From Zerene cesonia (lineage: Eukaryota; Arthropoda; Insecta; Lepidoptera; Pieridae): a stretch of 64,000 nucleotides of DNA. Positions 51,701 through 63,819 of this stretch are shown here, one piece after another (position 1 is the first letter of the stretch; each line of letters starts with the position of its first letter). The DNA lies in NCBI RefSeq assembly GCF_012273895.1, contig NC_052111.1, forward strand, positions 6,634,001 through 6,698,000. Reading direction: 5' to 3'. The translations under genes and the position numbers were made by a program. Under the pieces are notes generated by a model. The model was not told the origin of the DNA. It saw nothing but the letters and a program-made list of their open reading frames with translations, and ran no database searches.

Positions 51701-54700
51701 TGATTCTTTTTGTGTGGGTTCACTACAGCGTGTAAGGAGCCGTTAAAGTTTAATCTCAATGTTGTCCAGAAAGGCCCTTTACATCCTGTTAGCCTCATGT
51801 CTAACGGCGCCTTTGTTGGGGGGGGTATCCTCTTAATACACACCTCTCCAGTATACGATATATCATCCTGTTGCGGCGGCATGGCGGTGGGTATAACGAC
51901 GCGCAGGTTGCTGTGGCGCGGCGAGTGGTGCGGCGGCGGCGCGTGCGCGTGCTTGTGCGCATGCCGCGGGGACGGCGCCGGCCCGGGCGACGGGGACGGT
52001 GTGCAGCTAGCGCCGAGCGGAGACCCCGAGCCGGGGTAGCCGTTCGACATCTCAAGCATTCCGCCGCTGGGGTATACTGGAAGGGGAGGGGTTGAGTCAA
52101 CTTGTGCTATGATGAACATTCATGGCCTTTTTCATAGCTCCTGAACCTTTTAAAGTTTTATACCATAAATTATTTAACTATGTTCGAACCTCTAGCACTC
52201 ATCTAGGAATCTTTTATAGGAATAATGTTTTAATGGAAATTTTAATATAAATTCGGAAAATAACGTAAAATATATTGAAAATTACCAGAATCGGTTTCCG
52301 AAGACGAAGGCCGTGGACTAATAGAAGGGTGCATCTGAGGACTAGCTTGTAAGAGCGACTGATCATAGCTTCCGACTGGGACGCTGACTGGCAGATTGTA
52401 GTTGCTTCCAGTGACGCCCACGCCGACCCTGCTGCCATTCAACTGGTTCCTTTGCATCATCATTTGAAATTCTTCATCGATTTTCGAGTACTTGGCTTCA
52501 GTGCGGGGGGTCAGGTTGTATTCGGGCTCGGCTTCGGGACTGTCCGGTGACATCACTCCATTCTTATGCTCTTTCTTCGTTAGTGCCTGTAAGTGTCAGC
52601 GAAACGAGCTCAGGTGGCTTGACGAGCCAAGTACTTAAAATATCGACTCGATTGTTAGCATGCTCAAAACTTATTATTTATCACCCTCTGTACAAACTAC
52701 ACACGTTATTTGAAAAGTATATTTTTGTTTTAGTATGTAATGGAGGGTAAAATAAAAAGTGCTTCAAAACTACAAGCGGTAACTACCTAATTGTACGTGT
52801 AAACTTTTTAGCGTACATATGTGTGTAGTGTCGAATGCAATGATACAACACTGACTTTACCCTTGCATCAGATCGCCATCAGGTAGGCGCGGTTAATTCA
52901 AATAAACACAAATTATTTACAAAACCCATGCTGTACGAGGAAAAAATAACATAAATATTTGGGGTGGCTGATCATAAACTGTTAAAATACGACGCGGTGT
53001 CTGGTCTCTTGTACTTCTTAGTTTTTCTAACAGGATATAAACAGGCATGCTGGTTTTTATGGGATCGTGTTTATTCTATGTTTGCGTCTACAATGTGGAT
53101 TGAATATTTTCATTGGATGTTTGGGGATTCTGTCGAGTTTATATTGATTAGTATATCACGTAACTATTCAATTTTAGTAACAAAATGTATGCAAAAGGTT
53201 TTGTGAGTATAAGCACGCGGTTAATGGTATAAGTCAATATTGCATGGACATTGCATTGCGATCACGGGCACACAGATGACGCCGTACTTAATGTACCTCA
53301 ATGATGTTCCGATTCGTCAGCGATTCGTGCGGCTCGTTATATTCTGTGTATTTCAATAACACCTGAAATTAGAACATTTCTTCATGTACTCGTACTATAA
53401 ATTCACGAAAAATTAAAATTGTATTCTCGACTCGAAAAAATATCGAGTACCTTACGGTGAAGCGAATTTTATTACGACCACTCAAAACTGGTACAAACAT
53501 GTGATAAACCTCAAAATTAATTGCGATAAAGACATTGTTACATTGAGAGCGGTGTTTCGCCGTTCAAAATATTAATAGGCATGTCGTACAAACAATTTTA
53601 TTTTCATGTTAATTGTATATTCATTTTTTAAATAAGTTGTAGCCTCCACCTATCAAGTTTGCAATTCATTAAGCAAATACACCCAGACATTTCTACTGTA
53701 TTTATGCCCTGTTAAATAATAATTGACATTTTGATATCTGTTTTGGATTAATATAATTAAAGCAATTACCTTGTCCATATCCGTGCTAGCGTATTGATAC
53801 AGCTTATTGTTGGAGCTGAAAATAATGAGAGCAATTTCGCAATCGCAAAGGACGCTCAACTCGTAGGCTTTTTTCATCACTCCAAATTTTCTTTTGTTGA
53901 ACGTCACCTGAAAGAACAATTAAACGTTTAGGTGGCGTAAACAATAGATTCGATGTAATGCAATCGTTGTATTCGTTCTTGTGGTTTGAGGATGAATAAG
54001 CACGATAAACACGTCGGCTGTATTACTTAAAAACAGATCTTTCTGGAATATATTAAAGAAGAATTTGCGACGCAGTAAAAGTACGTCCGACTCTGCATTT
54101 ATTAGGTCATGAACAATAAAATTAATATATCACTGGTTACACAGAATCGTTACGAATTAAAATGTAATATTCCGTATTATATGTAAAGCGCATTGTTTGA
54201 TAAATAATAAATTTAATCATTGAGTTTCCTTTAATTGAAAGTAACATTGTATTTAAGTTACATTAAATTTACTTCATTAAAAATGTGTTTCAAGGTCTAA
54301 AATGTTTGTTGCGCCACCGAAAAAAGTATTCGTAAATTTATGGAAATTTGCGCCCAATTTTTGAATGTGGTTTAAATTTTTGCATATAAAAGTGTCACAA
54401 GTCATCGGATGTTACACTTTTCAAGCTTGTGTAGGTCGAAATAAGCTGGTTAGTAATAATATAGTGTAATCGTACAATTAATAAATTACAGTACTCGCGG
54501 TCATTGTCCCTTCGCGATAATATTCGCAACGGCTGATATGCTCTCGCATCTGTTAGGTCGGAATATAACTTAAGGTCACTCCTCCATTTGTAACCTTGTT
54601 TCGTACTAATTAAGGAGGGACACAAAGCTGTGAATTAGCGCTTAGTTATTCTTTATTTTTTTTTAATATTTTTTGCACAGCATACATTAGTATAAGGTTA

Positions 54701-54994
54701 CAAGGTTTAAAAAAACAGCGCTACAACTTTAAGTGTATGTTATAGAACTAACTATGACAATTGAGTTATATTTTTAAAACATTCATTCAATAATTTTTAT
54801 ATTATATTTAATAATAAAAACACTCAAACGGCATCGTTGAAATATGATGTCCCTCATATTACGATTATGAAGTAATAAATTAAACAAAAATAAATATCGT
54901 ATCGTGTAGGCCTACAAAATTTTATATAAAAATTTCGAACCTGTCGATTCCGTTCATCCGTAATCCGAGATATTTGTATTTTCTTCCGACCCAT
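48794..54994 (-). CDS. Mef2: Myocyte enhancer factor 2 (MADS-box transcription factor)
   Basis: Nuclear DNA-binding factor that drives muscle gene expression. In insects Mef2 is a single gene. Exons in order on the - strand: 54994-54941, 53907-53770, 53362-53297, 52586-52286, 52076-51844, 50826-50708, 49441-49278, 48879-48794. They total 1,161 nt (386 residues plus stop) and every junction keeps frame. Residues 1-57 form the MADS box (MGRKKIQISRITDERNRQ | VTFNKRKFGVMKKAY...), and 58-86 the MEF2 dimerisation extension ending at an exon border (NIIE). The rest is the Pro/Ser/Gly-rich activation region. Residues 326-333 read IKAEPVSP, matching the phosphorylation-dependent sumoylation motif (hydrophobic-K-x-E-x-x-S-P) known in vertebrate MEF2A. 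The C-terminus HTKRPRIEGWAT carries the KRPR nuclear-localisation patch. The start ATG sits in a near-ideal context (GCTGCCACCATGG). Upstream non-coding exons were not located. Confidence 0.97.
49060..49150 (+). repeat. Fragment of dispersed repeat in a Mef2 intron
   Basis: CCAGCCGCTTCTCCCGCGTA then ATTCCTATGGGAATGAGATG and AAAAGTAGGCTATGTTAC, the start of the SINE-like family. It lies between the last two coding exons of Mef2. Confidence 0.5.
49885..50075 (+). repeat. Lepidopteran dispersed repeat in a Mef2 intron
   Basis: GCTTCCTGCCCGCGGCTTTG, TTTTTATCCGAACAGGATTT, AAATCTCATCCAAATCGGTT and AAGAAGAGACAGCCAGACAG. It lies in the same Mef2 intron as the tRNA-His gene, about 270 nt away. Confidence 0.65.
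50344..50415 (+). tRNA. tRNA-His (anticodon GTG)
   Basis: A 72-nt cloverleaf. Acceptor arms GCCGTGA and TCACGGC pair perfectly. The anticodon stem CTACG/CGTAG encloses the loop TTGTGGC with anticodon GTG. The T arm contains B-box GGTTCGAATCC, and the A box lies in the D arm (TAGTGGTTAGG). A run of seven T at 50442-50448 supplies the RNA polymerase III terminator. It is almost the same as the insect tRNA-His I remember. It lies inside the Mef2 intron between the exons 49278-49441 and 50708-50826, on the opposite strand. The first base G needed at position -1 is added after transcription in eukaryotes. Confidence 0.97.
50442..50448 (+). terminator. RNA polymerase III terminator of tRNA-His
   Basis: TTTTTTT, 27 nt after the tRNA 3' end. 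The intervening trailer contains the palindromic GCGTTAACGC. Confidence 0.7.
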
Positions 54995-55074
54995 GGTGGC
55001 AGCAATCTTGGAGGGGGTGTGAGGAGCGGGGGTGTGAACAAAATTTGCCGGCCGGCGTGCTACTGTGGTCGTCA

Positions 55075-55084
55075 NNNNNNNNNN
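55075..55084. other. Assembly gap, 10 N, in the Mef2 start exon
   Basis: Ten N lie in the 5' untranslated part of the exon with the Mef2 start codon. A possible acceptor (TTGTTAGCAG on the - strand) lies immediately upstream at 55087-55096, so the exon would begin at 55086. Confidence 0.85.
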
Positions 55085-55090
55085 ACCTGC

Positions 55091-58000
55091 TAACAATAAC
55101 AAAACCAATGTGAATTACAGACTCTAAAACAAAACACAGTGGGTCATCTTGGACACACAAGTATTTCTTTATTATTTTACACGATTAAATTGTCGAATAT
55201 GTGCGCTTTTGAAATTCGATACATATAGGTATATAATATCAATAATTTCCTGTAAAACTTTTTAATAATATCCTTGTATTAACAAGACATTCCGGTTTTG
55301 TAAACACTCTTTCTACACGGAAAATAAATAGCGATAATGTGACGTGAAAATTTATTATTTATTCTACAATTTGAAGTAAGTGCACTATAATCTGTAGGTG
55401 AACAATTTTATTCACATTTCACATCGGCTTTCTTGTGATGCCAATAGCCGTTGAATAAATAAAGAAGTAATTTCAAACGTCACTTGCATCGAAAGAAACT
55501 CAACATTATATTGTCCATAATGCATGGAGATAGCTGATGATTTACATAATACGCGTCACCAGCCCTCATGGCCTCGATTTTTACGTAATCGCTATCCAAT
55601 ATCCAATGGTTCTGCTTGATGTTGTTTTAATGGAGAAAGTATGAAACGCGTAATGCATCATGTTTGTTTGATTAGTGTACGTCAACAGCGACATAATGAC
55701 AAGATGTAGGTTCACTTTTATTAATGCCCTAAGTAGGTCTTGTAATATGACGGGGACGTAAACAACCGTGTTATGATAAGTGATCCTGGTATTGCCATCT
55801 AACATCTGATAAATGTCGCAAAGAGATTGTAATGCATTGATGGATTTCGGTTTGTGCAGTACATACACATAATACGTATATATGTAATATTCTTTCGATG
55901 TTTCGAGAGAGCAAGATTTCCACTCTTACACGTTCAAGTAAGAGTGGAAATCTTCTATGTTCTAAATACCTACTAATACTTCCTTCTCAAGTTGATACGT
56001 CAATATACATTTCTAATATAAATAAATAATAAAAAAGGTAACAGAAATAAACACTGAATATTATTCCTTGTTAAATCATTGATGGAGCTTAATTTGATCC
56101 AATTATACTTAAAATAATTCGATGCATTGAATGATGACGAAATTGCTGCAAGCCGATACGTAACTAATTGGCACAAAATACAAGTTTAAATAGCCTCGTT
56201 TTGAAGTTAAACAAAATACCGACTTGTTCGATCACACATAGCCTAAGAATAAAATTAAATATATACAAAGGACGGTGTCGTTCTCTTAATGTAATAATAA
56301 AAAAATATGTAAACATGGTAAATTATATTTGCAAAAAACACTTGAAAATTTACGGATAACAATCATATTCATTGCATATACAGTATACAGTATGCAGTAT
56401 GTGGTAACAGTTTCTATAGGTGGTCCAAATATTAAACGAACATAGAAGAGTTCAAGCCGATATTATGATAATGAACGCTTACCTCTAGATTATGTGCTTT
56501 TAAATCACAGAATAGAGGGCTTTTGTAGGGGACGCTAGGGACAGCGTGAGGTCAGTGTGTTTATAGGTGACAAGGCATTGCGGCATATTCTATGAACGTC
56601 AAATGACGCAGTAAGAGAAACAAAATAACATCAAAATTTTGACCTGATAGTTTTATAAATGTTGCAGTTTCACTATCCATGATTACTAGTGCAGGTTTCA
56701 GTCATCGCAATTTGCAATACGTTTAAAATGTTAATGAAAGCGTATTTTCGTGATCTAATGTACTGGAAGTAGCAGCAGAGGGAACCAACTTGACCGTCCT
56801 TGCCTTCCCTTTTTTCTTATGGCTCATTAAATTTTTCCTTAAAAGGATAACAGAAGCACGAGAGCATAAACTGTGGGTATAATCGTGAAAAACCTTCACA
56901 CAACGTACTTTAAAGGAGAGGTTGTCAAACAATGGACCTCAATGTTCCGCCACGATGGCTACTGCCTCTTGAGATATACATATTTATGTATAGGTTTCAA
57001 GCGCAGTTCAATCTGTCACTAAATAAGTACATATGCTAATAGAAGTTTTTGAAGTGAATTTTTGCATTATGTTTCTTAACTTCGACGGATTGAGAATGAT
57101 TAGTTTAGGAAGAAGTGATCACATTGCTTTGAAAGATTTTATAGCCCCAAAAAAGGTATTAACCCCCGATAGTATTGCAATTATATACTTATGGTATGTT
57201 ACATTAAAGAACAAAAGTTTTCATATAACGATAAATTAAATAAATGATGACAAAGTATCAGATCACCAAAATACACGAAGAAATAAAGTAACAAATACAA
57301 AAATAAGCGGATCCACTAGACTCTAGAGGCTATGGTATAAAACTAGTTATTTATCGAGATAATTCTAAAGGGCGGTATCGATTCGATTTTTCACTGGATA
57401 AAGGCGTGGGAGTTCAGTTTCATGATACCCACGCTCGCTTAGGAAAAAGGAGACAGGCACACATGGAAAATTACATTTTATACGATATAATATAAAATAT
57501 TAAAGGGTTTCTTAAATGCTTTCCTTTTAGTTCTCCAAATACGTTGATCATCATGAACCTAGTTTCAATATTTACTTCAACTTGTCATAACAGTTCTTCT
57601 GAGTTTGATTTTACATATCTTTAGAAGTGAATCTTTTAAAATAATTGAAATAAATAATTCAATATTCTCTTATAAATCTACTATATACTGGTATATGATA
57701 TAACAGCTCAAAATTGGCAGAGGTAGTGCTTCTGCGATTGGAATTGGATGAATTAGTTCTGTACTAAATGGCTTTAAAATGGGTATCCGAATTTCATATC
57801 CTATTTTACTTACGTAACAATGGTAGCGAAAAATAATAAATCCAGCGAATAAGTGACATGAACATAACATAATTTCTCATTGATATCCAATTCGAGTGTT
57901 CACAATTTAAAGGTTACAATAAAAATAGCACGAATTGCTGTTTTTTTACAACTTATTAAATGACATACAAAATTGGAAGTTGCATTATATGCGAGAAACA

Positions 58001-60394
58001 TCGCGGTAACCCGGTAAAATGTATGTTGATATCCTTATGGTCTTATTAAATTAAATTTAGCGAATAGCCTTGCGAACTGGCGTTGGCAATATTGTATGTT
58101 GTAATTGCTTACATTAATACGTGGTTTACATTTCAGCATTAAAATGTATAAAGATTAATCAGATAAATAAATAATGTTCAACATTTTACCTTTCTGGTAA
58201 ACTCGGTTTTGATTTATTATTATAAAACAATCGTTTTTGATTTCGATGTAAAATATAATTAAAGTATGATTTATTAATAATTTATTTTCATTTTGTAATT
58301 TGTAGTTTTTTGTATTTAATGTCCCTTGCGTGCTATATCAAATATTACCACAAAATATTAACACTATGTTTATGATAAAACATTTAATTTATTCAAATAT
58401 GATTTAATAGTTAAGTTATTTCCACTTTTAATAGAACACGTTAGAATTCATATATCCATGACGCGAACAAGGCATCGAATTGACTTTGTGATTCAGTTAA
58501 GCTGAAATCTGTTAGATATTTGTGTGCCCTTATCACTGTTGTGATATGGCTTACAAAAGAAAATTGCCTATTCTGCTGTTGACATATCAATCGGTAGCCG
58601 TATCCTACGCGCTTTTACATTCACTCAGCATAGAATAAATAATATACATGATATATAAAACAACAATCCTTGTCCAATAAAAGCATCCCAAAATCACCGC
58701 GTACATCCATTATGTTTACCAAAACGAATGAGCCGATCCGTTTTTCAGGCTTTCACAAACACCTGTTCTATTCGTTCCATCCCTTTTTACCGGGCACGTG
58801 TGACCTTGCAGGGACGGGGAAGTCGCCCACGCGTAAGCCTACAGTATTCCAATATAAGCTCTATTCCTTTATGATAAAGTTCAAAGGGATTAGTTGGTAG
58901 TGCATTACAATCCCTGTACACGTTGTTAGAACTAGTTGCGGACTGGATTAAATCAACCACTGCCTAATAGCAATCCATTAGTATTAGAATGTAACAAAGT
59001 TATGCCTACATCGCTAGCTACTGTGTGAGATTAATAATTGATTTACATGTTTGCATTGTTTTATTTATACAGAAACGATATTTTTCAATATTTATAAAAA
59101 TATCTATTAGATGTAGTAACTTACGCTAAACAATAAGAATTTATATTTTATGTTATTTACATTTAAAAATCTAGTTATGAAAAAAATTCGATAGCTATTA
59201 AAACTTAAATAAAAATATGTAAAAAGAGGTTGTTTATTTGTTTGCTTACGCGCGGGCTGAGTTATTAGGAACTGTAAGTAGTGTTCTTTAAAAATAAAAT
59301 TACTTATAAAGCATTGAAAGCGTAAAAATACAGGATTAATGTTTTTATTGCGTTTGGACGTGGGCGTCGAACGGGTGCATACAAATATTTGCTAGGATAA
59401 ATAACAAAGTTTACCCCCACGCGACGCTGCGAAGCGAAATTTAATTGAAAAGTGAATTCGAGTGGCGTTCACATAAGGTTCAAGTTCAATTAATTTGTGA
59501 TGGCGTATTATTGGGTGCACTTTGAGACTTTATTATGATGTGATGTTGAAAACAAAACCTCGCACGTAATTATTTGAGAGATGAGATTTAACGTATACTA
59601 TAACGTTATTTATCAGAGAAATGTCAAATTCGAAATTGCAATTAATACGAGTGTTTTCTGATGTCCGTACATGTTTAAAATGGTCTATGATGTTTTGAAT
59701 TAAAATAAAACTTTAATTAATAATAATTGTATTGCAAAAGGAAGTGGTAATCACATTAACGAAAGAGCTGATCCGTCGTACATTTTAATTAAATACCATG
59801 ATTATAGAATTTTTTGTAACAGTGGTTGGTATAAATAAAATTATAAGTTTTGGATAGCATTCATAGCGTTTAATAAAATAATACAAATTTTATATAGTTT
59901 CAAGATTCTCATTAAAAATTACTGGTAAGACTCAGTTTTAAGCTGATCAAACGCTTCTAGCCTCGCTAAGCTTTAAAAGAGCTTTGTGGGACTGGCCTAC
60001 TTATTAAATTTTTTAGCGTGACTTTCAGTATGGGAAATTATATTTCAATAGCAGGATTAAGTAAAATAATGTAATTTGATGAATGATACGATGATGAATT
60101 ATACCTATAGCGCGTTTCATTATTGTGATTTTTTTTTAATTGTTATTATTGACGTTGATGTTATAAGGATCCATCGCAATTGTACATTTTTATGAAAATC
60201 AGCCTAGCATCTTACTTGAATATTGAAAAACGAAATTCACGTAATGATGTAAAATTTATGACAGTAGATTCCTCAGGATAGATAACTACCTATATTTGAA
60301 TATTATAAATAATGTTAAAAACGCTAACGTTCCCTATTTGTATACAAATCGCATTAAAATTACGAGGAAAAAGCCCAGGCAAATGAAATATTCG
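55091..60394 (-). other. Probable Mef2 5' intron or upstream region
   Basis: AT-rich with no coding exon recognised on either strand. It holds the 17-bp perfect hairpin at 55913-55954. If the island at 60.4 kb is the Mef2 promoter this whole stretch is intron 1. Confidence 0.4.
55913..55954. repeat. Perfect 17-bp inverted repeat with 8-nt loop
   Basis: Left arm AAGATTTCCACTCTTAC (55913-55929), loop ACGTTCAA, right arm GTAAGAGTGGAAATCTT (55938-55954). The arms match without a mismatch. The stem is too short for a typical microRNA precursor. Confidence 0.9.
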
Positions 60395-60600
60395 CGGCTC
60401 GTCTGCGGAACGTATGTTTGGTTGCCAGGCAACGCGTCACTAGCAAGATGGCGCGGGTGACGTCAGCTGAGCCCGGGGAGGCAGAGGGGGGCAAGGTCTC
60501 GCGGCCAAGCGTGTCACTTCCCAATGAAAAAGAGGCCTGAGACCCGAAACGAGGGCTGTCCTTCAAGCGTTCTTGCGGAAGGTAAAAGTGCTAAATTTTA
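60395..60600. promoter_or_regulatory. GC-rich promoter-like island with X-box, YY1-type, CRE and E-box sites
   Basis: A GC-rich patch in AT-rich DNA with tightly packed consensus sites: GTTGCCAGGCAAC (RFX X-box, 60421-60433), AAGATGGCG (YY1/Pho type, 60445-60453), TGACGTCA (full CRE, 60458-60465), and CAGCTG (E-box, 60464-60469, overlapping the CRE). No TATA is seen, which fits a TATA-less promoter. It is 5.4 kb upstream of the Mef2 start codon, so it may be a distal Mef2 promoter. It could equally serve a + strand gene outside the window; a possible donor (GCGGAAG|GTAAAA) lies near 60,581 on the + strand. Confidence 0.5.
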
Positions 60601-61010
60601 CTGATACGCAAAAAACAACGTGCTCGCAATGCGATAAGGCCCACAGTTCTATAACAAGCCCTTAAAATCTTCTTCGGTTGTTTGGTTCTCGAGTGTCATC
60701 ATGGAACCGTTTGACCTATGTCAAGTTCAGTGAAAGCGAAAGTTGTTTAGCTTACGAATTATGTAACCATATTACCTATTTTAATTCGATTTATAATTCT
60801 CTTTGTGTGGGTACATTAGAAAATCTACATTTTAACTAACAATTGTTAACAGTTGCATTTACTAGCTTCATCCACGTGCTAGTACGGTAGGCTATCTGAC
60901 AAATTAAGTTTGGAAACATCAACAATGATTCGGAACGTTTCTGCGCAAAATCGAACCGTGTGTCCGATGACCGAGTGCTCGTTAGCCGTGACTGTGATGA
61001 CAATCGTACT

Positions 61011-61018
61011 TGACGTCA
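61011..61018. promoter_or_regulatory. Second full CRE (TGACGTCA)
   Basis: A perfect CRE 550 nt from the one at 60458-60465, in a patch of mixed composition (60,880-61,080) containing CGCGCACACATGCACACC. It is possibly part of the same regulatory region. Confidence 0.35.
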
Positions 61019-63819
61019 TCCGCGCACACATGCACACCCGTGTTTGTGTTCTGTTTGATAAGGAAACCGCAAGTGTGCGTTAATACAAACATTAGTGTGG
61101 GCGTTTAGAGCATTACATTTATGTTATGTTGAGACGCAGCACATATTTTAATTGGTATACAAAGAAAGGCTGTTTTAAAATGTATGGCGTTCATAGCAGA
61201 GTGGTTAAATGAATTTTGTGTAATCATTCGCGATAATGTGACAACTTTTTCGTTTAAAGTTATTTCACAAAATAAACAATTTGCTTGTAATCGTTGCTTA
61301 ATTTTGATTGACATCATAATGATTTGAAAAATTCGGACATGATTCCTTGAAATGATCGGAGCTTGTCATATTTAATTAGTACTTGCTAGTTATTAATTGA
61401 GTTCATAATTTTGTAAGTAGCTATTAAGAACGAAACTTTAAAATAACGAGAGCATAAATACAATTCTGTCATTGACACCACGTTCGAAATAATTAAATAG
61501 GCATTTTACATTTTTTCACTGAATAATTTTAAGTAAGACCGCCTTATATTATTTTGATAATTACGTATACGAGTTTGAGTAATTTCAAAATACGTGTTAT
61601 ATTTTTATAATTATTTCACTTTTTATTTTCACTTTTTTGCTTTAAACGAAAACTTTCTGAACAAATATAATTCAATGAAGGAAGAAGCCAAAGCCCAAGA
61701 CCTCAGGACATAAAACATTAACGAAATAAATTTGATAATAACTTTACTCAAAAATATGATTTTTTGTTTGTCTATTAAGTGTGTAGAGTCAAGTGTGGTG
61801 GCCTTTATTTTGTCACAAATTTTTTTTTGAATAACGTAATTTTTTGTGAAATTAATCCTAACAGGAGGTATACAATCGACCGCACGTAATTCTTCGCCTA
61901 TCACTATATATTAAAAGCAATGTGTGTATGTATTTCTGTAGCTTGTGTGTCGTTCTGGTAGAAACATAAACTACATCATTGCAGAGTATCATCAAAAACC
62001 GGTCGGTGGTTTTCGCTTGAAAGAATAAATAAACATACACCAATACCCATGTACTTTATTATTGGGATTGTAGAATAAGTTACGTCTGTTTCAAAGAGAT
62101 TCATTCAAATGGTGTGACGCTATTTTGTCGCTAATTCGCTTACAACTGTTTCGAGGAAGGAATAAAAATGAATCAAATGTATCACTCACATATTGATGAG
62201 ATGATAATTTACTGAATACATCAAGAAAAAACGTGGTATAGCCGATATTTCGGTGTTTTTTTTTTTATTTTACGCTAGCCAAAAGAATTGTGAATGTGTG
62301 TTTAAATTAAACATTGAACATTAAAAAAGCCACGTGTCCTATTTTTTTATACTTTAATCCGTTTTCATCAAATTATACGCGTAAAATATGTGTATTTTCT
62401 CACCATTTAGATAACATACATATGTGATTCTTAAACCATAAACATGATACCTATACCAATATCCAATTGTTAAACATCACCTAACGTTGAAGAATACATG
62501 CTTTTAAAATACAATTCAATGTACGTAAAAATCACTGATAACTCAGGTCAGTGCTTTGTTGAAATTACAATGTCAAGTCAGAGTCTTGAGCGTTCCTGTT
62601 CATATGGTAATCGAAGATGGCGCCCGATCCGATGTTATCAAAACCTCAGCTCACTTCTCATTGACTTTAAATTATGTTAGCTACTCAAAAACATCCTTCA
62701 TACCTAGTCTTGAGTGCATTAAAACATTTCGATGTATGTAAAGTAGGTAATTGCTTTGGGGACGTATATTCATAGTAAAAGCGATCTTAATAGCTGGCTT
62801 AAAAGTTACAAATATTGTTACAGCAAAATATCTATACAGTCTACTTTGCCAGTTACTATGGCATGAATGAATATAATTTAAAAATCCATATATATTTTAC
62901 GCAATGTTTTTTTAATGTTATAATTTTGCCATCAACGATTGCTATTACCTCTCGTATATTATTCATTCTATTTATAATGATCTTCATTCGTCATTCTTTC
63001 GCCATGTTTCGGTGTTTTTCAGAGATGAAAAGGAATCCGTACGAACGAAGTGTTACCGAATTCAATCAACATAAACGCGAAGACGGTTTTCAAACCCATG
63101 ATGTCGTAACAGGCATTTGTTTACTGGGGACCGACACCCGTCTGACCCGAAACATGAAACTATGTCAAGCAGTTTATTCAATCTGCCACAAGCTGGGAGG
63201 ATATAAGGGAAATAATATCTAAAATCTGTGACGCTAAGGTGCATTTCTAAATGTGGCGCAGTGTCAAATGTAGATGTTTCTTTAGTACTTGTGCCCTTGA
63301 ATGTGGTGCTAACGATGTTACTGTAAGTACCCACTGCATTGTCACGACATCATAGAAAAATGGATGCTTCAGTGGAGATGTGGAAGTTTTGGACGTGTGC
63401 ATCGCTCAAGTCTCAAGTCTGTAGAGTTGTTATTATCGTAGATAATTGTAGGAGAGCAGTATTATTTCAACTCAGTTACCACGATGAGCAAGTACCTTTA
63501 AATAATTTCATATATCTCAACATATCTTAAACATCCAATCGCATCAGGTAACTTCGTATCAATTTAGTCAATAATCTTAACGCTCTGATAACGAAACTAA
63601 TCATCAAAGCCCGTGAGCGTGGCAGTCAGTTCAGGAAGAGGATTAGCGCCTGAGCTTGATATTGATAACATACGTCATTTGCCAAACAAGCTATAGGCTC
63701 GCCGTATACAAATATTTTTCGGACTAAAGTAAGTAAATATTAAACACGTGGAACGAATGTTAGGAATTTAAATTGGATCATCAACTGAATCATAATAATG
63801 CAGTATTTTAAGCCATTTT
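61019..63819. other. AT-rich non-coding sequence
   Basis: No gene supported. A 135-codon open frame (62815-63222) has a hydrophobic first half but no family signature, no splice context and no codon bias that I can judge. Confidence 0.4.

Noticed and set aside
60360..60566. 68-codon open frame on the - strand
   Set aside because: It overlies the GC-rich promoter-like island, where stops are scarce; motifs there are transcription factor sites.
62815..63222. 135-codon open frame on the + strand
   Set aside because: No family motif, no supported splice or promoter context; hydrophobic half is typical of T-rich DNA. Could be chance.
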